This document shows positions 43,964-52,671 of a DNA stretch of 55,159 bases, one piece after another. The notes under the pieces were generated by a model. The model did no database searches, was not told the DNA's origin, and was given only the letters and a program-made list of their open reading frames with translations. Each line of letters opens with the position of its first letter. Positions within the stretch are counted from its first letter, which is position 1. The stretch is from Eubacteriales bacterium. Its GTDB lineage: Bacteria; Bacillota; Clostridia; Tissierellales; Dethiosulfatibacteraceae. The position numbers were made by a program, and so were the translations under genes. The stretch spans positions 1 to 55,159 of the forward strand of contig JAUYTY010000176.1 of the NCBI GenBank assembly GCA_030694905.1. Direction: 5' to 3'.

Positions 43964-43992
43964 AAAAAACCGCTGAGTTTTCAGCGGTTTTT
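43964..43992 (+). terminator. terminator after fbp
   Basis: AAAAAACCGCTGA (43964-43976) pairs with TCAGCGGTTTTT (43981-43992). Confidence 0.9.
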
Positions 43993-44030
43993 CCTTGAAA
44001 CGTGAACAATACATTTTGATTATAAAATGA

Positions 44031-44060
44031 TTGACATCAAAAGGCAAATTACTGTAGAAT
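44031..44060 (+). promoter_or_regulatory. sigma-A promoter of the OFA transporter gene
   Basis: TTGACA (44031-44036), 18-nt spacer, TAGAAT (44055-44060). The leader to the ATG at 44244 is about 175 nt long; I see no riboswitch fold I can name in it. Confidence 0.65.
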
Positions 44061-44063
44061 TAC

Positions 44064-44079
44064 TAGGTAACGTTTTCAC
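44064..44079 (+). promoter_or_regulatory. possible CcpA cre site
   Basis: TAGGTAACGTTTTCAC, just after the -10 box, matches the usual cre pattern in about 12-13 of 16 positions, best in the right half (AACGTTTTCA). A site there would repress transcription in the presence of good carbon sources. Weak evidence. Confidence 0.35.
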
Positions 44080-44243
44080 TTCATATTTTTTCTTAATGGT
44101 CAGAATGCTGTTCAAGAAACTCATCTTGGGTCCAGCAACTTCAAACAAACACACAACTGAATAGGCACAACAAGACTACCAAAAGCAATGATGGCATTTA
44201 TTTTGTTATACCAATTTAATTTATGTTTAAAGGAGTTTTAAAA

Positions 44244-45542
44244 ATGAACGCAACCAAGAATCGAGGATTAATTGTATTATTTGCAGGACTCGGCGTGAAT
44301 CTCATGTTGGGAACACTTTATGCCTGGGGTGTAATCTCCAAGGCTCTAATCACACAGTACGGATGGACAGCAACTCAGACGCAGCTGCCCTATATGACAG
44401 CATGCGCGGTATTCGCATTCTCTATGATGCCTGGTGGAAAGCTTCAGGACAGGCTTGGACCCAGACCGATTATCATGGCATCAGCCGTATTGGCAGGAAT
44501 CGGATTCATATTCGCAGGCTATTTTCTAACACTGTTATCATTGACGATCGGATTCGGTATCATATTTGGTATGGCCATGGGATCCGGGTACGCAGCACCA
44601 ACACCGGCAGCTATCAAGTGGTTTCATCCGAGCAAAAGAGGAATCGTATCAGGTGTGGTTGTCAGTGGATTCGGGTTGGCACCCGTTTATGTGGCACCTC
44701 TCACGACTTACCTGCTGGAAAACTTTGGAATCAGCATAACCTTCTACACATTGGGAATCGGATTCTTCATTGGCATTATGCTGTTGGCCCAGCTTATCAA
44801 GAATCCACCGGCGGGCTACTGCGCTCCTGTGCCGGCAAATTATGTGAGCAAGGATGTTCCAGGTAAAAAACCGGTTGCAGCCAAGGAATACCATTGGAGA
44901 GAAATGATCAAGACCAAGCAGTTTTTCATGCTTTGGACAATGCTTTGCTTTGGGACGTTTGCAGGTCTGTTGGTAATAGGCCAGCTATCGAATATCGGTC
45001 TTGAGCAGGCCGGAATACAAGCGGCATTCACATTAACCATCATATATGCCATATTCAATGCCCTAGGTCGTATCAGCTGGGGCGTCATCATGGATAAGAT
45101 TGGCGGTAAAAGATCTTTGCTGTTTATGTTCATGATACAGGTTGTGTTTTTCGCCGCAAAACCATTGTTCACAACACCTCTGACCCTGATGATCAGTATC
45201 GCTGCCATCGGATTCACTTTCGGCGGTATGCTGACTGTTTTCCCGGCTATGACAGGTAACTACTACGGAATGAAAAACTTTGGCATGAATTACGGTATGG
45301 TAATCACCGCATGGGGTATCGGCGGTGTGTTAGGACCATTATTGGGTGGCATTGTAAGAGATGTGACAGGTGTATACACCTACAGCTACATGGCTTCCGC
45401 AGTTATCAGCTTTATGGGGGCTATGATTTCGCTCAGAATTTCAGCTCCGGATGAAAAACACGAGGCACATCCAGCTGACATAGGACAAGGATATATATCG
45501 GAAGCTCAAGATGAAGCATGCTATATATCGAATAATGAATGA
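44244..45542 (+). CDS. MFS transporter, oxalate/formate antiporter (OFA) family
   Basis: 432 residues from ATG 44244, with AAAGGAG upstream; 12 hydrophobic helices. OFA-type marks: the first helix region LMLGTLYAWGV, the loop GGKLQDRLGPRP between helices 2 and 3, GFGIIFGMAMGSGYAAPTP, and in the second half NALGRISWGVIMDKIGG. The central loop contains GYCAPVPANY, as often seen in the family. It probably exchanges or imports a small monocarboxylate; oxalate is only one of several known substrates. Single gene between two terminators. Confidence 0.9.
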   Translation: MNATKNRGLIVLFAGLGVNLMLGTLYAWGVISKALITQYGWTATQTQLPYMTACAVFAFSMMPGGKLQDRLGPRPIIMASAVLAGIGFIFAGYFLTLLSLTIGFGIIFGMAMGSGYAAPTPAAIKWFHPSKRGIVSGVVVSGFGLAPVYVAPLTTYLLENFGISITFYTLGIGFFIGIMLLAQLIKNPPAGYCAPVPANYVSKDVPGKKPVAAKEYHWREMIKTKQFFMLWTMLCFGTFAGLLVIGQLSNIGLEQAGIQAAFTLTIIYAIFNALGRISWGVIMDKIGGKRSLLFMFMIQVVFFAAKPLFTTPLTLMISIAAIGFTFGGMLTVFPAMTGNYYGMKNFGMNYGMVITAWGIGGVLGPLLGGIVRDVTGVYTYSYMASAVISFMGAMISLRISAPDEKHEAHPADIGQGYISEAQDEACYISNNE

Positions 45543-45546
45543 AATT

Positions 45547-45581
45547 AAAAAAACAACAGTCAAACCGACTGTTGTTTTTTT
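45547..45581 (+). terminator. terminator after OFA transporter gene
   Basis: AAAAAAACAACAGTC pairs with GACTGTTGTTTTTTT around a short loop. Confidence 0.9.
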
Positions 45582-45633
45582 AACAGATAGTGTATAATTA
45601 TAAGTATAAGTTGTTAATTTTATAAATCGGGGT

Positions 45634-48120
45634 ATGAATATGGGGAAGCTCTATAAGAGATTTCTTCTCATTTCATTATCTTTGTTTCTTTTACTCACAT
45701 CTGTCTTTGTTTACTTGTACAACAGAGTAGATAACAGGATACGGGAAGAGATAGAAACTGCAACCAGATATAAAACGGATGATTTATCCGAAAGGATTGG
45801 TCTCTATTTTGACATGAACAGCAGCAATATGCTAGATGCTGCTGACTTTATTAGTCGATTTCCGACAGATGAGCAACAGATATCAGAATTTTTAAAAAGC
45901 AAGCTAATGAGATCAGAATCATTTAGCGTGCTTTTTTTTGCCACTGAACAAAACAAGGTCATCAATACGATGGGCTGGATAGGTCCTGAGGGATTCGATG
46001 CATCCACTAGACCATGGTATATTAATGCTATAGAAAGGCAAAATGTGGTAATGAGCGGGCCCCACCCTGACTTGAACACTGGATTACCGGTTGTGAGCTT
46101 CTCAAAAGTTGTGAATGATGAAACTGGAGATTTTTTAGGCGTAGTCGGTGGCAATATAGACCTGGACGATATAAGCAAGGCGCTGAGGCTCACAGAATCA
46201 ACAGGCAATGATATTACTGTCGTATTGGACGAAAAGACAAATAAGATCATTCTTTGCTCGAATGTTGTCAGTCAAGTCAATTTTCCCTTCAATGCTGAGG
46301 ATTTGCAATCAGTTCTGGAACCTGCGCTAGCTGAATCACATGAAAGAAGCACTATTTTTGTAAAAGGAAAAGAGGCAAAAGTCTCATTCAAGCATATTGA
46401 GAACACAGACTGGACGGTCGCCTCAGTTCTTTTGTTGGACGATGGGATGGCAGTCAAGAGAGAGTTTCAAGAATGGTACATCGCTTTGATGATTATTTGG
46501 GTAGCCGCTTTTCTGATTCAACTGTGGCTGATTCAGAGAAACGTGGTCAATCCTCTCTACAAGCTTGAGAATAGCATACTTAAATTAGATCTTGAAGAGC
46601 AAGATGAGTACAGGATAGAAGATGCTGAACTGAAAGAATTGAATGCCTTGAGAGATAAACTGAACAGTTTGCTGGTTAAAACAAAAGGCTATATCAACAC
46701 CATTCAGGATGACAAAAAGCAACTGACAAGCCTAATCCGAGATCGGGAAGCCCTGTTTAAGAATTCTCCTAATCCTATCGTCATTTTTGATGAGAATCAT
46801 ATGATTGTTGATGTCAACAAACCTTTTACACAAGTTTTTGGATATAAACTAGACGAGATCATTGGCAAGGAATTGGATGATTTATTGAATAAGGATCTTC
46901 AAAAAAAAGATGCTCAGCATCTGACTGACAGGATTTTCTCAGGATTTGAGGTCAACGCTGAAGGCGTTAGATATGCGAAAGATGGTACTGGTATAGAGGT
47001 GAGTATTACAGGAGTCCCCATTCTAAAAGATGGGCAGATTATTGGTGGATACGGAATGTATCTGGACATATCAGACCGGAAAAATGTGGAAAAAGAGATT
47101 TTGCATATGAGCTACAACGACCAGCTGACCGGTGTCTACAACCGAAGGTTTTTTGAGGAAGAGATCAAACGATTGGACACTGCAAGAAATCTACCTATAT
47201 CAATCGTCATGATCGATGTCAATGGACTGAAGCTGATTAACGATGCCTTTGGTCATAAAAAGGGAGATGACGTGCTGATTAAAATCGCACAGTCAATAAA
47301 GGAATCCTGTAGAGAAGGGGAAATAGTAGCCAGATACGGTGGAGATGAGTTTGTTATGCTGCTTCCAAAAACGACAGATGAAGGCGCTAAAAAAATAGTT
47401 GAAAGAATCAGATTTAAGTCAGATGCAAAAAATAAAAATGAGCCTATCTATCTGTCATTTGCAGCGGGTATCGCAACAAAGTCAGAGATGGATAAGGATA
47501 TATTTGAGATATTGAAACAGGCAGACGACTTAATGTATGAGAAAAAACTCCACGAAAGTCCATTCACTAGAGGCAACCTGATCAAGACATTGATTAGAGC
47601 GCTTTATAATAAAAACAACCTTGAAGAAGAACACGGCAAAAGAGTCAGTGAGATGAGCGGCAGAGTCGGAGAAGCGTTGGGATATGACGAAGAAAAGCTG
47701 GATAGGCTAAGAACCCTTGGACTGATACATGATATAGGAAAAGTAGGCGTTGAAGAAGGTACACTCAACAAAAAAGAATCCCTGACCGATCAGGAATGGA
47801 AAAGCATGAAAAAACATACGGAAATAGGTTTTAGAATTGTCAGCGAGATTGAAGAGATGGCAGACCTGGCACAATACGTGTTGCTTCATCACGAAAGATA
47901 CGATGGAAAGGGATACCCTAAAAAACTAAGAGGAAAGGATATCCCTGAATTTGCACGCATCATTGCAGTGGTGGACGCGTTTGATACCATGACAAACGAC
48001 ACCGCATACAGAAAAAGAATGCCTACCAGAGAAGCCGTCGAAGAACTCAAGAAAAACTCAGGCACCCAGTTCGATCCTGAGATTATTGATATATTGATTA
48101 AAGTATTACTCTTCGACTAA
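45634..48120 (+). CDS. Cache-PAS-GGDEF-HD-GYP c-di-GMP signalling protein
   Basis: 828 residues (or 826 from ATG 45640, which sits better behind GGGG). Helix 1 (about 8-28), an extracytoplasmic dCache sensor (30-280) with DASTRPWYINAIE and NTGLPVVSFSKVV, helix 2 (about 285-305), a PAS domain (about 375-490), a GGDEF domain with intact ARYGGDEFVML (about 566-576), and an HD-GYP domain with HDIGKVG and the intact HHERYDGKGYP (about 750-760). It could both make and break c-di-GMP; which dominates is unknown. The inhibitory RxxD site before GGDEF reads REGE, so product inhibition may be lost. The 3' end overlaps the convergent gene by 15 nt. Confidence 0.94.
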   Translation: MNMGKLYKRFLLISLSLFLLLTSVFVYLYNRVDNRIREEIETATRYKTDDLSERIGLYFDMNSSNMLDAADFISRFPTDEQQISEFLKSKLMRSESFSVLFFATEQNKVINTMGWIGPEGFDASTRPWYINAIERQNVVMSGPHPDLNTGLPVVSFSKVVNDETGDFLGVVGGNIDLDDISKALRLTESTGNDITVVLDEKTNKIILCSNVVSQVNFPFNAEDLQSVLEPALAESHERSTIFVKGKEAKVSFKHIENTDWTVASVLLLDDGMAVKREFQEWYIALMIIWVAAFLIQLWLIQRNVVNPLYKLENSILKLDLEEQDEYRIEDAELKELNALRDKLNSLLVKTKGYINTIQDDKKQLTSLIRDREALFKNSPNPIVIFDENHMIVDVNKPFTQVFGYKLDEIIGKELDDLLNKDLQKKDAQHLTDRIFSGFEVNAEGVRYAKDGTGIEVSITGVPILKDGQIIGGYGMYLDISDRKNVEKEILHMSYNDQLTGVYNRRFFEEEIKRLDTARNLPISIVMIDVNGLKLINDAFGHKKGDDVLIKIAQSIKESCREGEIVARYGGDEFVMLLPKTTDEGAKKIVERIRFKSDAKNKNEPIYLSFAAGIATKSEMDKDIFEILKQADDLMYEKKLHESPFTRGNLIKTLIRALYNKNNLEEEHGKRVSEMSGRVGEALGYDEEKLDRLRTLGLIHDIGKVGVEEGTLNKKESLTDQEWKSMKKHTEIGFRIVSEIEEMADLAQYVLLHHERYDGKGYPKKLRGKDIPEFARIIAVVDAFDTMTNDTAYRKRMPTREAVEELKKNSGTQFDPEIIDILIKVLLFD

Positions 48121-48468
48121 TGTGCCGACAACCGTTAGATTGTTTAGGACACGTTTGCCGTGGGGAGACAGGTTGGCAATCTGATCTGAAACATCCTGGC
48201 CAGCAGTATTGCCATTGTGAGAACCACCTTGCCACTGTGGCACATCTGTCACATCATAAATAATGCCATCTACAGCCACATAAGCCTTATTGCCATCTTT
48301 GCCGTTAAATTGTGATAATTCTTCTAATGTCAATTCGATCATTTCTCCCTCTGTTTCGCCGGGACTAGCTTGTGTAGTGGTCTCGGCGTTTTCCTGCGAA
48401 CAGGCGACAACTGTGAAGACCAGCAGAACCACTAATACAATCAGGTATATTTTTTTCAATACATTCAC
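48106..48468 (-). CDS. cytochrome b5-like heme-binding lipoprotein
   Basis: A 120-residue lipoprotein: signal helix, lipobox VVAC, a Thr-rich linker (about 25-42), then a cytochrome b5-like domain beginning ELTLEELSQFNGKDGNKAYVAVDGIIYDVTDVPQW. Two His in the usual spacing (SHNGN and SPHGK) could ligate heme. The HPGG motif of true cytochrome b5 is absent (GGSHNG instead), as in other bacterial members. It should bind heme or a sterol-like ligand outside the membrane. Its promoter has a Fur-like box, which supports a role in iron or heme handling. AGGTGAAT precedes the ATG. Confidence 0.82.
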   Translation of the reverse strand: MNVLKKIYLIVLVVLLVFTVVACSQENAETTTQASPGETEGEMIELTLEELSQFNGKDGNKAYVAVDGIIYDVTDVPQWQGGSHNGNTAGQDVSDQIANLSPHGKRVLNNLTVVGTLVEE

Positions 48469-48487
48469 CTACTTTCATATATGTTAT

Positions 48488-48521
48488 ATTATACAATAAG
48501 CACGAATGATAATCAATGTCA
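48488..48521 (-). promoter_or_regulatory. promoter with Fur-like box, cytochrome b5-like gene
   Basis: On the minus strand, TTGATT (48516-48511), 17-nt spacer and TATAAT (48493-48488). TGATAATCAATGTCA (48507-48521) matches TGATAATnATTATCA at 13 of 15 positions and overlaps the -35 box, in the same arrangement as the 41344-41372 promoter. Confidence 0.62.
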
Positions 48522-48608
48522 ATAACAAAATGGTTGATTTTTGATTGGATAACTGTTATCTTGTATAGTGTTGATTAATGATGAAATAATAAAGGAAAGA
48601 GATAACAT

Positions 48609-50165
48609 ATGAGCATATTGAATGTAGAGAACGTCAACCATGATTTTGGCGGACGAAAAATACTGGAGGAAGTCAGCTTCCGCCTTCTCAAGGGTGAGCA
48701 TGTAGGATTGATAGGCGCTAACGGGGAAGGCAAATCCACACTTTTGAATATTATTACAAACAAGCTGATGCCGGATTCGGGAACTGTGGAATGGTGCAAT
48801 AGAATCACCACAGGTTATTTGGACCAGCATACTGTTTTGAAGAAGGGCTCATCAATCAGAGATGTCTTGAGAACCGCCTTTGACCATATGTATCAGCTGG
48901 AGCAGGAGATGCTTTTAATTTATGACAAAATGGGCGATGCATCAGATGAAGAGCTGGCAAAGCACATGGAAGAAACGGCCGAATTGCAACATGAGTTAGA
49001 TCACAGCGGCTTCTACATGATAGACTCCAAGATAGAAACGGTAGCTAAGGGACTGGGATTGAGCGACATCGGACTGGATAAGGATGTCTCAGATCTAAGT
49101 GGCGGACAGCGGACGAAAATCCTGCTGACAAAGCTGCTCTTGGAAAGCCCTATGATTCTTATATTGGATGAGCCCACAAACTACCTGGACGCGGAGCATA
49201 TAGAATGGCTGAAGACATACCTTCAAGAATATGAAAACAGCTTTATACTCGTTTCCCATGATGTGGCGTTTCTCAACAGCGTGGTCAATGTCATCTATTA
49301 TCTGGAAAACTCTACTATGGTGAGATACAAGGGTGATTATGACAATTTCCTTAGGATGGATGAGCTTAAAAAACGTCAGATCGGACAGGCATATGAAAAA
49401 CAGCAGAAAGAAATAGAGAAGCTGGAAACCTTTATTGCCAAAAACAAAGCTAGAGTAGCGACCACCAACATGGCAAAAAGCAGGCAGAAAAAACTGGATA
49501 AGATGGATATCATTGAACTGGCAAGAAAAAAGATCAAGCCGGAGTTTCACTTTAGAGAAGCAAGGGCCTCGACTCGCTATGTTTTCCAGACGGAGAATCT
49601 GATTATCGGATATGACGAACCATTGACATCACCACTGAAAATCAGCCTGGAAAGAGGTCAGAAGATTGCCCTTAGAGGCGTCAACGGTCTAGGTAAATCC
49701 ACTCTACTCAAGACATTGGTAGGGTTGCTGAAGCCTTTTTCTGGAGAGGTGGAGCTTGGAGACTATCTTTTCCCCGGCTATTTCGAGCAGGAATCATCCA
49801 GAGACAACCAGAAGACTGCTTTACAGGAGGTATGGGAGCTGTACCCCTCTATGACCAATGGCGAAGTGAGAGCTGCCCTTGCCAAATGTGGATTGACCAA
49901 TGAACATATCGAAAGCAAGATGATGGTTCTTAGTGGCGGGGAGAACGCAAAGGTCAGATTGTGCAAGCTGATGCTTAGAGAAATCAACTGGCTGGTTCTT
50001 GATGAGCCGACAAATCACTTGGATGTGGATGCCAAAGAATCATTAAAAAATGCCCTGGTCAATTTCAAGGGCACTATACTGCTGGTCAGCCATGATCCTT
50101 CATTCTACGAGGATTGGGTGACTGACATATGGAACGTGGAAGATTGGACAACCAAAATCGTATAA
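48609..50165 (+). CDS. ABC-F family ATPase (second copy)
   Basis: 518 residues, two complete ATPase modules without membrane segments. Module 1: GANGEGKS, signature LSGGQRTKILL, ILDEPTNYLD, VSHDVAF. Module 2: GVNGLGKS, signature LSGGENAKVRL, VLDEPTNHLD, VSHDPSF. The linker between modules is rich in Lys and Gln (KKRQIGQAYEKQQKEIEKLE), with AKSRQKKLDKM before module 2, as expected of ribosome-binding ABC-F proteins. All motifs are canonical, in contrast to the ABC-F encoded at 37747. It probably acts on ribosomes; whether it protects against an antibiotic cannot be said from sequence. AAGGAAAGAG precedes the ATG. Confidence 0.92.
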   Translation: MSILNVENVNHDFGGRKILEEVSFRLLKGEHVGLIGANGEGKSTLLNIITNKLMPDSGTVEWCNRITTGYLDQHTVLKKGSSIRDVLRTAFDHMYQLEQEMLLIYDKMGDASDEELAKHMEETAELQHELDHSGFYMIDSKIETVAKGLGLSDIGLDKDVSDLSGGQRTKILLTKLLLESPMILILDEPTNYLDAEHIEWLKTYLQEYENSFILVSHDVAFLNSVVNVIYYLENSTMVRYKGDYDNFLRMDELKKRQIGQAYEKQQKEIEKLETFIAKNKARVATTNMAKSRQKKLDKMDIIELARKKIKPEFHFREARASTRYVFQTENLIIGYDEPLTSPLKISLERGQKIALRGVNGLGKSTLLKTLVGLLKPFSGEVELGDYLFPGYFEQESSRDNQKTALQEVWELYPSMTNGEVRAALAKCGLTNEHIESKMMVLSGGENAKVRLCKLMLREINWLVLDEPTNHLDVDAKESLKNALVNFKGTILLVSHDPSFYEDWVTDIWNVEDWTTKIV

Positions 50166-50179
50166 GTGTTACCGAACTG

Positions 50180-50212
50180 AAAGACCTTTATCAATGAGGT
50201 CTTTTATTTTTC
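50180..50212 (+). terminator. terminator after second ABC-F gene
   Basis: AAAGACCT (50180-50187) pairs with AGGTCTTTT (50197-50205), followed by TATTTTTC. It overlaps the last codons of the convergent membrane protein gene. Confidence 0.75.
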
Positions 50213-51156
50213 ATGACATCAAAAATACCGGCTGTCGCTATACTGGCCACAAACGCCATGGCACCGAGCTTGCCACCCAACCCAATAAAATAGTGTTGGG
50301 TGTAGGTGAAAATCAGTGAGCCGATAATACCGGCCAATAATATTTGTCCCGTGTTTTTCAATCGACTGGTCGCCGACATGCCTATAAATGTTCCACAGAA
50401 TGCACCGACAGCCAAAAATCCTGCAGATGTATCATGAAAGAATGGGATAAATAAAGCAAACAGCAATCCCACCAGTGACGAGCTGGCTACTGCCCCATGT
50501 ACAGAGCGTTTGTTCAGAATGTAGGTGCCGGCTGCAGCCAAAGTGAAATAGAAAACCAATCGCCAATCCAGCAGGACAGTATCAGGTCGGATTGTCTCAG
50601 CAATGCCACCTGTCAAAACAGCAGCCAGAAAAGTGCCAAAATAAGCGATGGCACCAAGCTTTCCACCAAAACCAATGAAAACGTTACCGGCAATCAGAAA
50701 TAAAAATCCGGACAATCCTGCCGCAAGCAATATGCCGCTATAATTTGCAAGAACACCCAGACTGGCCATCCCTACAAAAGAACCGCAATAAATAGGGATC
50801 TGATATTTTTTCATCATAACAACGCCCAGCAATCCCACCAGGCTTGACGCAATGACGGGACCCAGATTCAGATAATGGTTCAAAACAGCGGTCAACATGG
50901 CCCCGCCGACAACGGCCATAAAGACGGAAAGGAAGCTTCTGTCATAGGTCGTCTGGTTGATGGCTTCTTTTTTTGGGCGTAAATTGTTCAGCCATTCCTT
51001 AGAAATCTCATAGCAAAGCAGAATAACGACCATCAGCTTGACAGCGAAAAAAAGCCAATCACCGGATTGAAATGACACCATCAGACTAACAAGAGACAGT
51101 TTAAAAACAATGATGCAAAAAATAGATAGACTGATTACCGCATAATTGAAATACAA
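50191..51156 (-). CDS. internally duplicated membrane protein of unknown function
   Basis: 321 residues. The TTG at 51156 is preferred because AGGAGG lies 5 nt upstream; the open frame continues to 51246 without a ribosome site. About 10 hydrophobic helices. Residues from about 105 onwards are made of two similar halves of ~90 residues: the first has VIASSLVGLLGVVM ... YCGSFVGMASL ... FIGFGGKLGAIAYF, the second AVASSSLVGLLFAL ... FCGTFIGMSA ... FIGLGGKLGAMAF. The repeated GGKLGA and SSLVGLL motifs are the strongest clue. Duplicated membrane proteins often form channels or carriers, but I recognise no family. A short cytoplasmic loop (RPKKEAINQTTYDRS) precedes the repeats. Confidence 0.78.
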   Translation of the reverse strand: MYFNYAVISLSIFCIIVFKLSLVSLMVSFQSGDWLFFAVKLMVVILLCYEISKEWLNNLRPKKEAINQTTYDRSFLSVFMAVVGGAMLTAVLNHYLNLGPVIASSLVGLLGVVMMKKYQIPIYCGSFVGMASLGVLANYSGILLAAGLSGFLFLIAGNVFIGFGGKLGAIAYFGTFLAAVLTGGIAETIRPDTVLLDWRLVFYFTLAAAGTYILNKRSVHGAVASSSLVGLLFALFIPFFHDTSAGFLAVGAFCGTFIGMSATSRLKNTGQILLAGIIGSLIFTYTQHYFIGLGGKLGAMAFVASIATAGIFDVMKNKRPH

Positions 51157-51255
51157 TATGACCTCCTGAAGAATCCTTCTTTCAAATGATACTATAATAA
51201 CAAGGCAGTGTCGATAAAAAGTCGAAAAGCTGGTCACATATAGCAAATGTCGGCA

Positions 51256-51281
51256 TTAAAAAGCCCTTGGAATTCAAGGGC
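51256..51281 (-). terminator. terminator of the hemerythrin operon
   Basis: On the minus strand, GCCCTTG (51281-51275) pairs with CAAGGGC (51269-51263), followed by TTTTTAAT. Confidence 0.85.
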
Positions 51282-51294
51282 AGAATTTGCCTGT

Positions 51295-51864
51295 CTAGGA
51301 ATATTTCCTCTCCAGTTCATCAACAAGGGCTATATACTTGCTCTGTATGCCAAGCTCAGCCTGCTTAGCTTCGAAGGCTTGGCACTGGTGGTTGACTTCC
51401 TCAAGGGTTTCCTTTGTAAGCTCTCTTTCGGCGAAGCGGTAAACCACATTGTCTTCCTTGTCGATATGACGTGCAAGCAGGTTGGCATATCCCACTGCAT
51501 TGGCAATGATGTCAAGCTTGGCTTCCTCATTGCCTTTTTTCAACTCTTCCAAGGCTTTCCTCAGCTCAGCCATGTGAAATCTACCCATGTCATGCTCCAC
51601 CAGCATACCTTGCTTGATGATTACCTTGCCTGTATCTCCAAGTTCTTCTTCCATGCGGTTGAAAAGAAGCTTCTCTTCCTTGCCATGATGATGATCATCG
51701 GCATAGGTCTTGACAAAATCAATCATTTTGTAGAAATCATCATAGTCGGGGGTTTCACCCTTTAGCAGATTGAAAGAAGCTTTTCTTAAAACCTGAAGCA
51801 TCCTTTTAATATATACATGCTCATCGATCATCAGTTGTATGCTGTTCATTTCTGGGTTATTCAT
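51295..51864 (-). CDS. hemerythrin-like domain protein
   Basis: A 189-residue helical protein. The di-iron ligand pattern is present: His in DEHVYIKRM, His/Glu in DHHHGKEEKLLF, His in VEHDMGRFHM, and His/Glu-Asp in RHIDKEDNVVY. These are ordered as in bacterial hemerythrin domains (helices A-D), and a further Glu-rich helix follows. In anaerobes such proteins bind O2, NO or iron for stress defence. GAGGTGG precedes the ATG, which overlaps the upstream gene's stop by 4 nt, so both are translated together. Confidence 0.9.
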   Translation of the reverse strand: MNNPEMNSIQLMIDEHVYIKRMLQVLRKASFNLLKGETPDYDDFYKMIDFVKTYADDHHHGKEEKLLFNRMEEELGDTGKVIIKQGMLVEHDMGRFHMAELRKALEELKKGNEEAKLDIIANAVGYANLLARHIDKEDNVVYRFAERELTKETLEEVNHQCQAFEAKQAELGIQSKYIALVDELERKYS

Positions 51865-52493
51865 GTTACCACCTCACTTATAAGATTAGTTCCATCATCC
51901 AGGACTTTAAACTCAAAAGCGTTTCCGAAGGATGAGACAAAGCCTTTTATCAAGGCATCCCTGAGTCTGTAGTAGCTTTCAACATCTCCATCTACGGATC
52001 CCCAATATTCCTTGTGTAGGCATCTTGTCCTTATCCATCCAAAGGATTTCTCATCCCGGTGCGCCGGCTTGTTGATGCTGTCGCAGGGCATACCCTCCAG
52101 CAGAACATTGTTAAGGGATTTAAACAAACCCTCCGCATCAGTGCCAATTTCAATATAATCCTTGGCGGTGTCCGCTCCATAACGCTCAAACACTTTCTCC
52201 AAGTCATCGAGAGATATCTTGTCATTGCCAAGTGAAGAGGTCACCACAAAAGCGATTCTTGACTCCACGCTTGTAACCCTTTCCTGAAGCCACCCATGGA
52301 TGTTTGCGTGGGTTATGACATCACTCAGCTCTCCAATGACGGGAGCACCGAATCTTGTATTGGCATGGCTTATCATATCTTCAACATCAACCCCCTTTTC
52401 CAATAGGGAAGCGACGATTCTGTCCAGAAGGGCTTCGTGATATTTGATTTTGTTGTACATCCAGTAATGTATAGGTCCTAAAAAAGCACTCAT
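51861..52493 (-). CDS. uncharacterised protein co-encoded with hemerythrin
   Basis: 210 residues from ATG 52493, which has AAGGAG 5 nt upstream; a longer frame from 52529 lacks a site. It begins MSAFLGPIHYWMYNKIKYHE, with helical, mixed-charge sequence throughout; RTRCLHKEYWGSVDGDVESYY lies near residues 160-180 and the end is rich in beta-type residues. Two Cys and several His are present, but no motif I can name. No signal peptide or membrane helix. Coupling to hemerythrin suggests a role in oxidative or nitrosative stress or in metal handling, which is inference from context. Confidence 0.75.
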   Translation of the reverse strand: MSAFLGPIHYWMYNKIKYHEALLDRIVASLLEKGVDVEDMISHANTRFGAPVIGELSDVITHANIHGWLQERVTSVESRIAFVVTSSLGNDKISLDDLEKVFERYGADTAKDYIEIGTDAEGLFKSLNNVLLEGMPCDSINKPAHRDEKSFGWIRTRCLHKEYWGSVDGDVESYYRLRDALIKGFVSSFGNAFEFKVLDDGTNLISEVVT

Positions 52494-52671
52494 CAGATCT
52501 CCTTGATTTTTATTTGTTATTTTGATCATTTCGTTAACCTCAATATATAATAATTAAAATAAAGATGTCGTAACATATGTTACAAAAGTCTTCTCGTATT
52601 GCCAATGCTGAATAAAATTAGTATAATAGTATAATATACCGTACTAAAACAATATCGAAGGAGTGAAGCAT

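Noticed and set aside
44184-44203. Possible third sigma-54 promoter (TGGCATTTATTTTGTT) before the OFA gene
   Set aside because: The -12 element lacks GC at the required spacing, and a good sigma-A promoter exists at 44031-44060.
44061-44243. Riboswitch in the long leader of the OFA transporter gene
   Set aside because: No known aptamer pattern or terminator/antiterminator pair could be recognised by eye.
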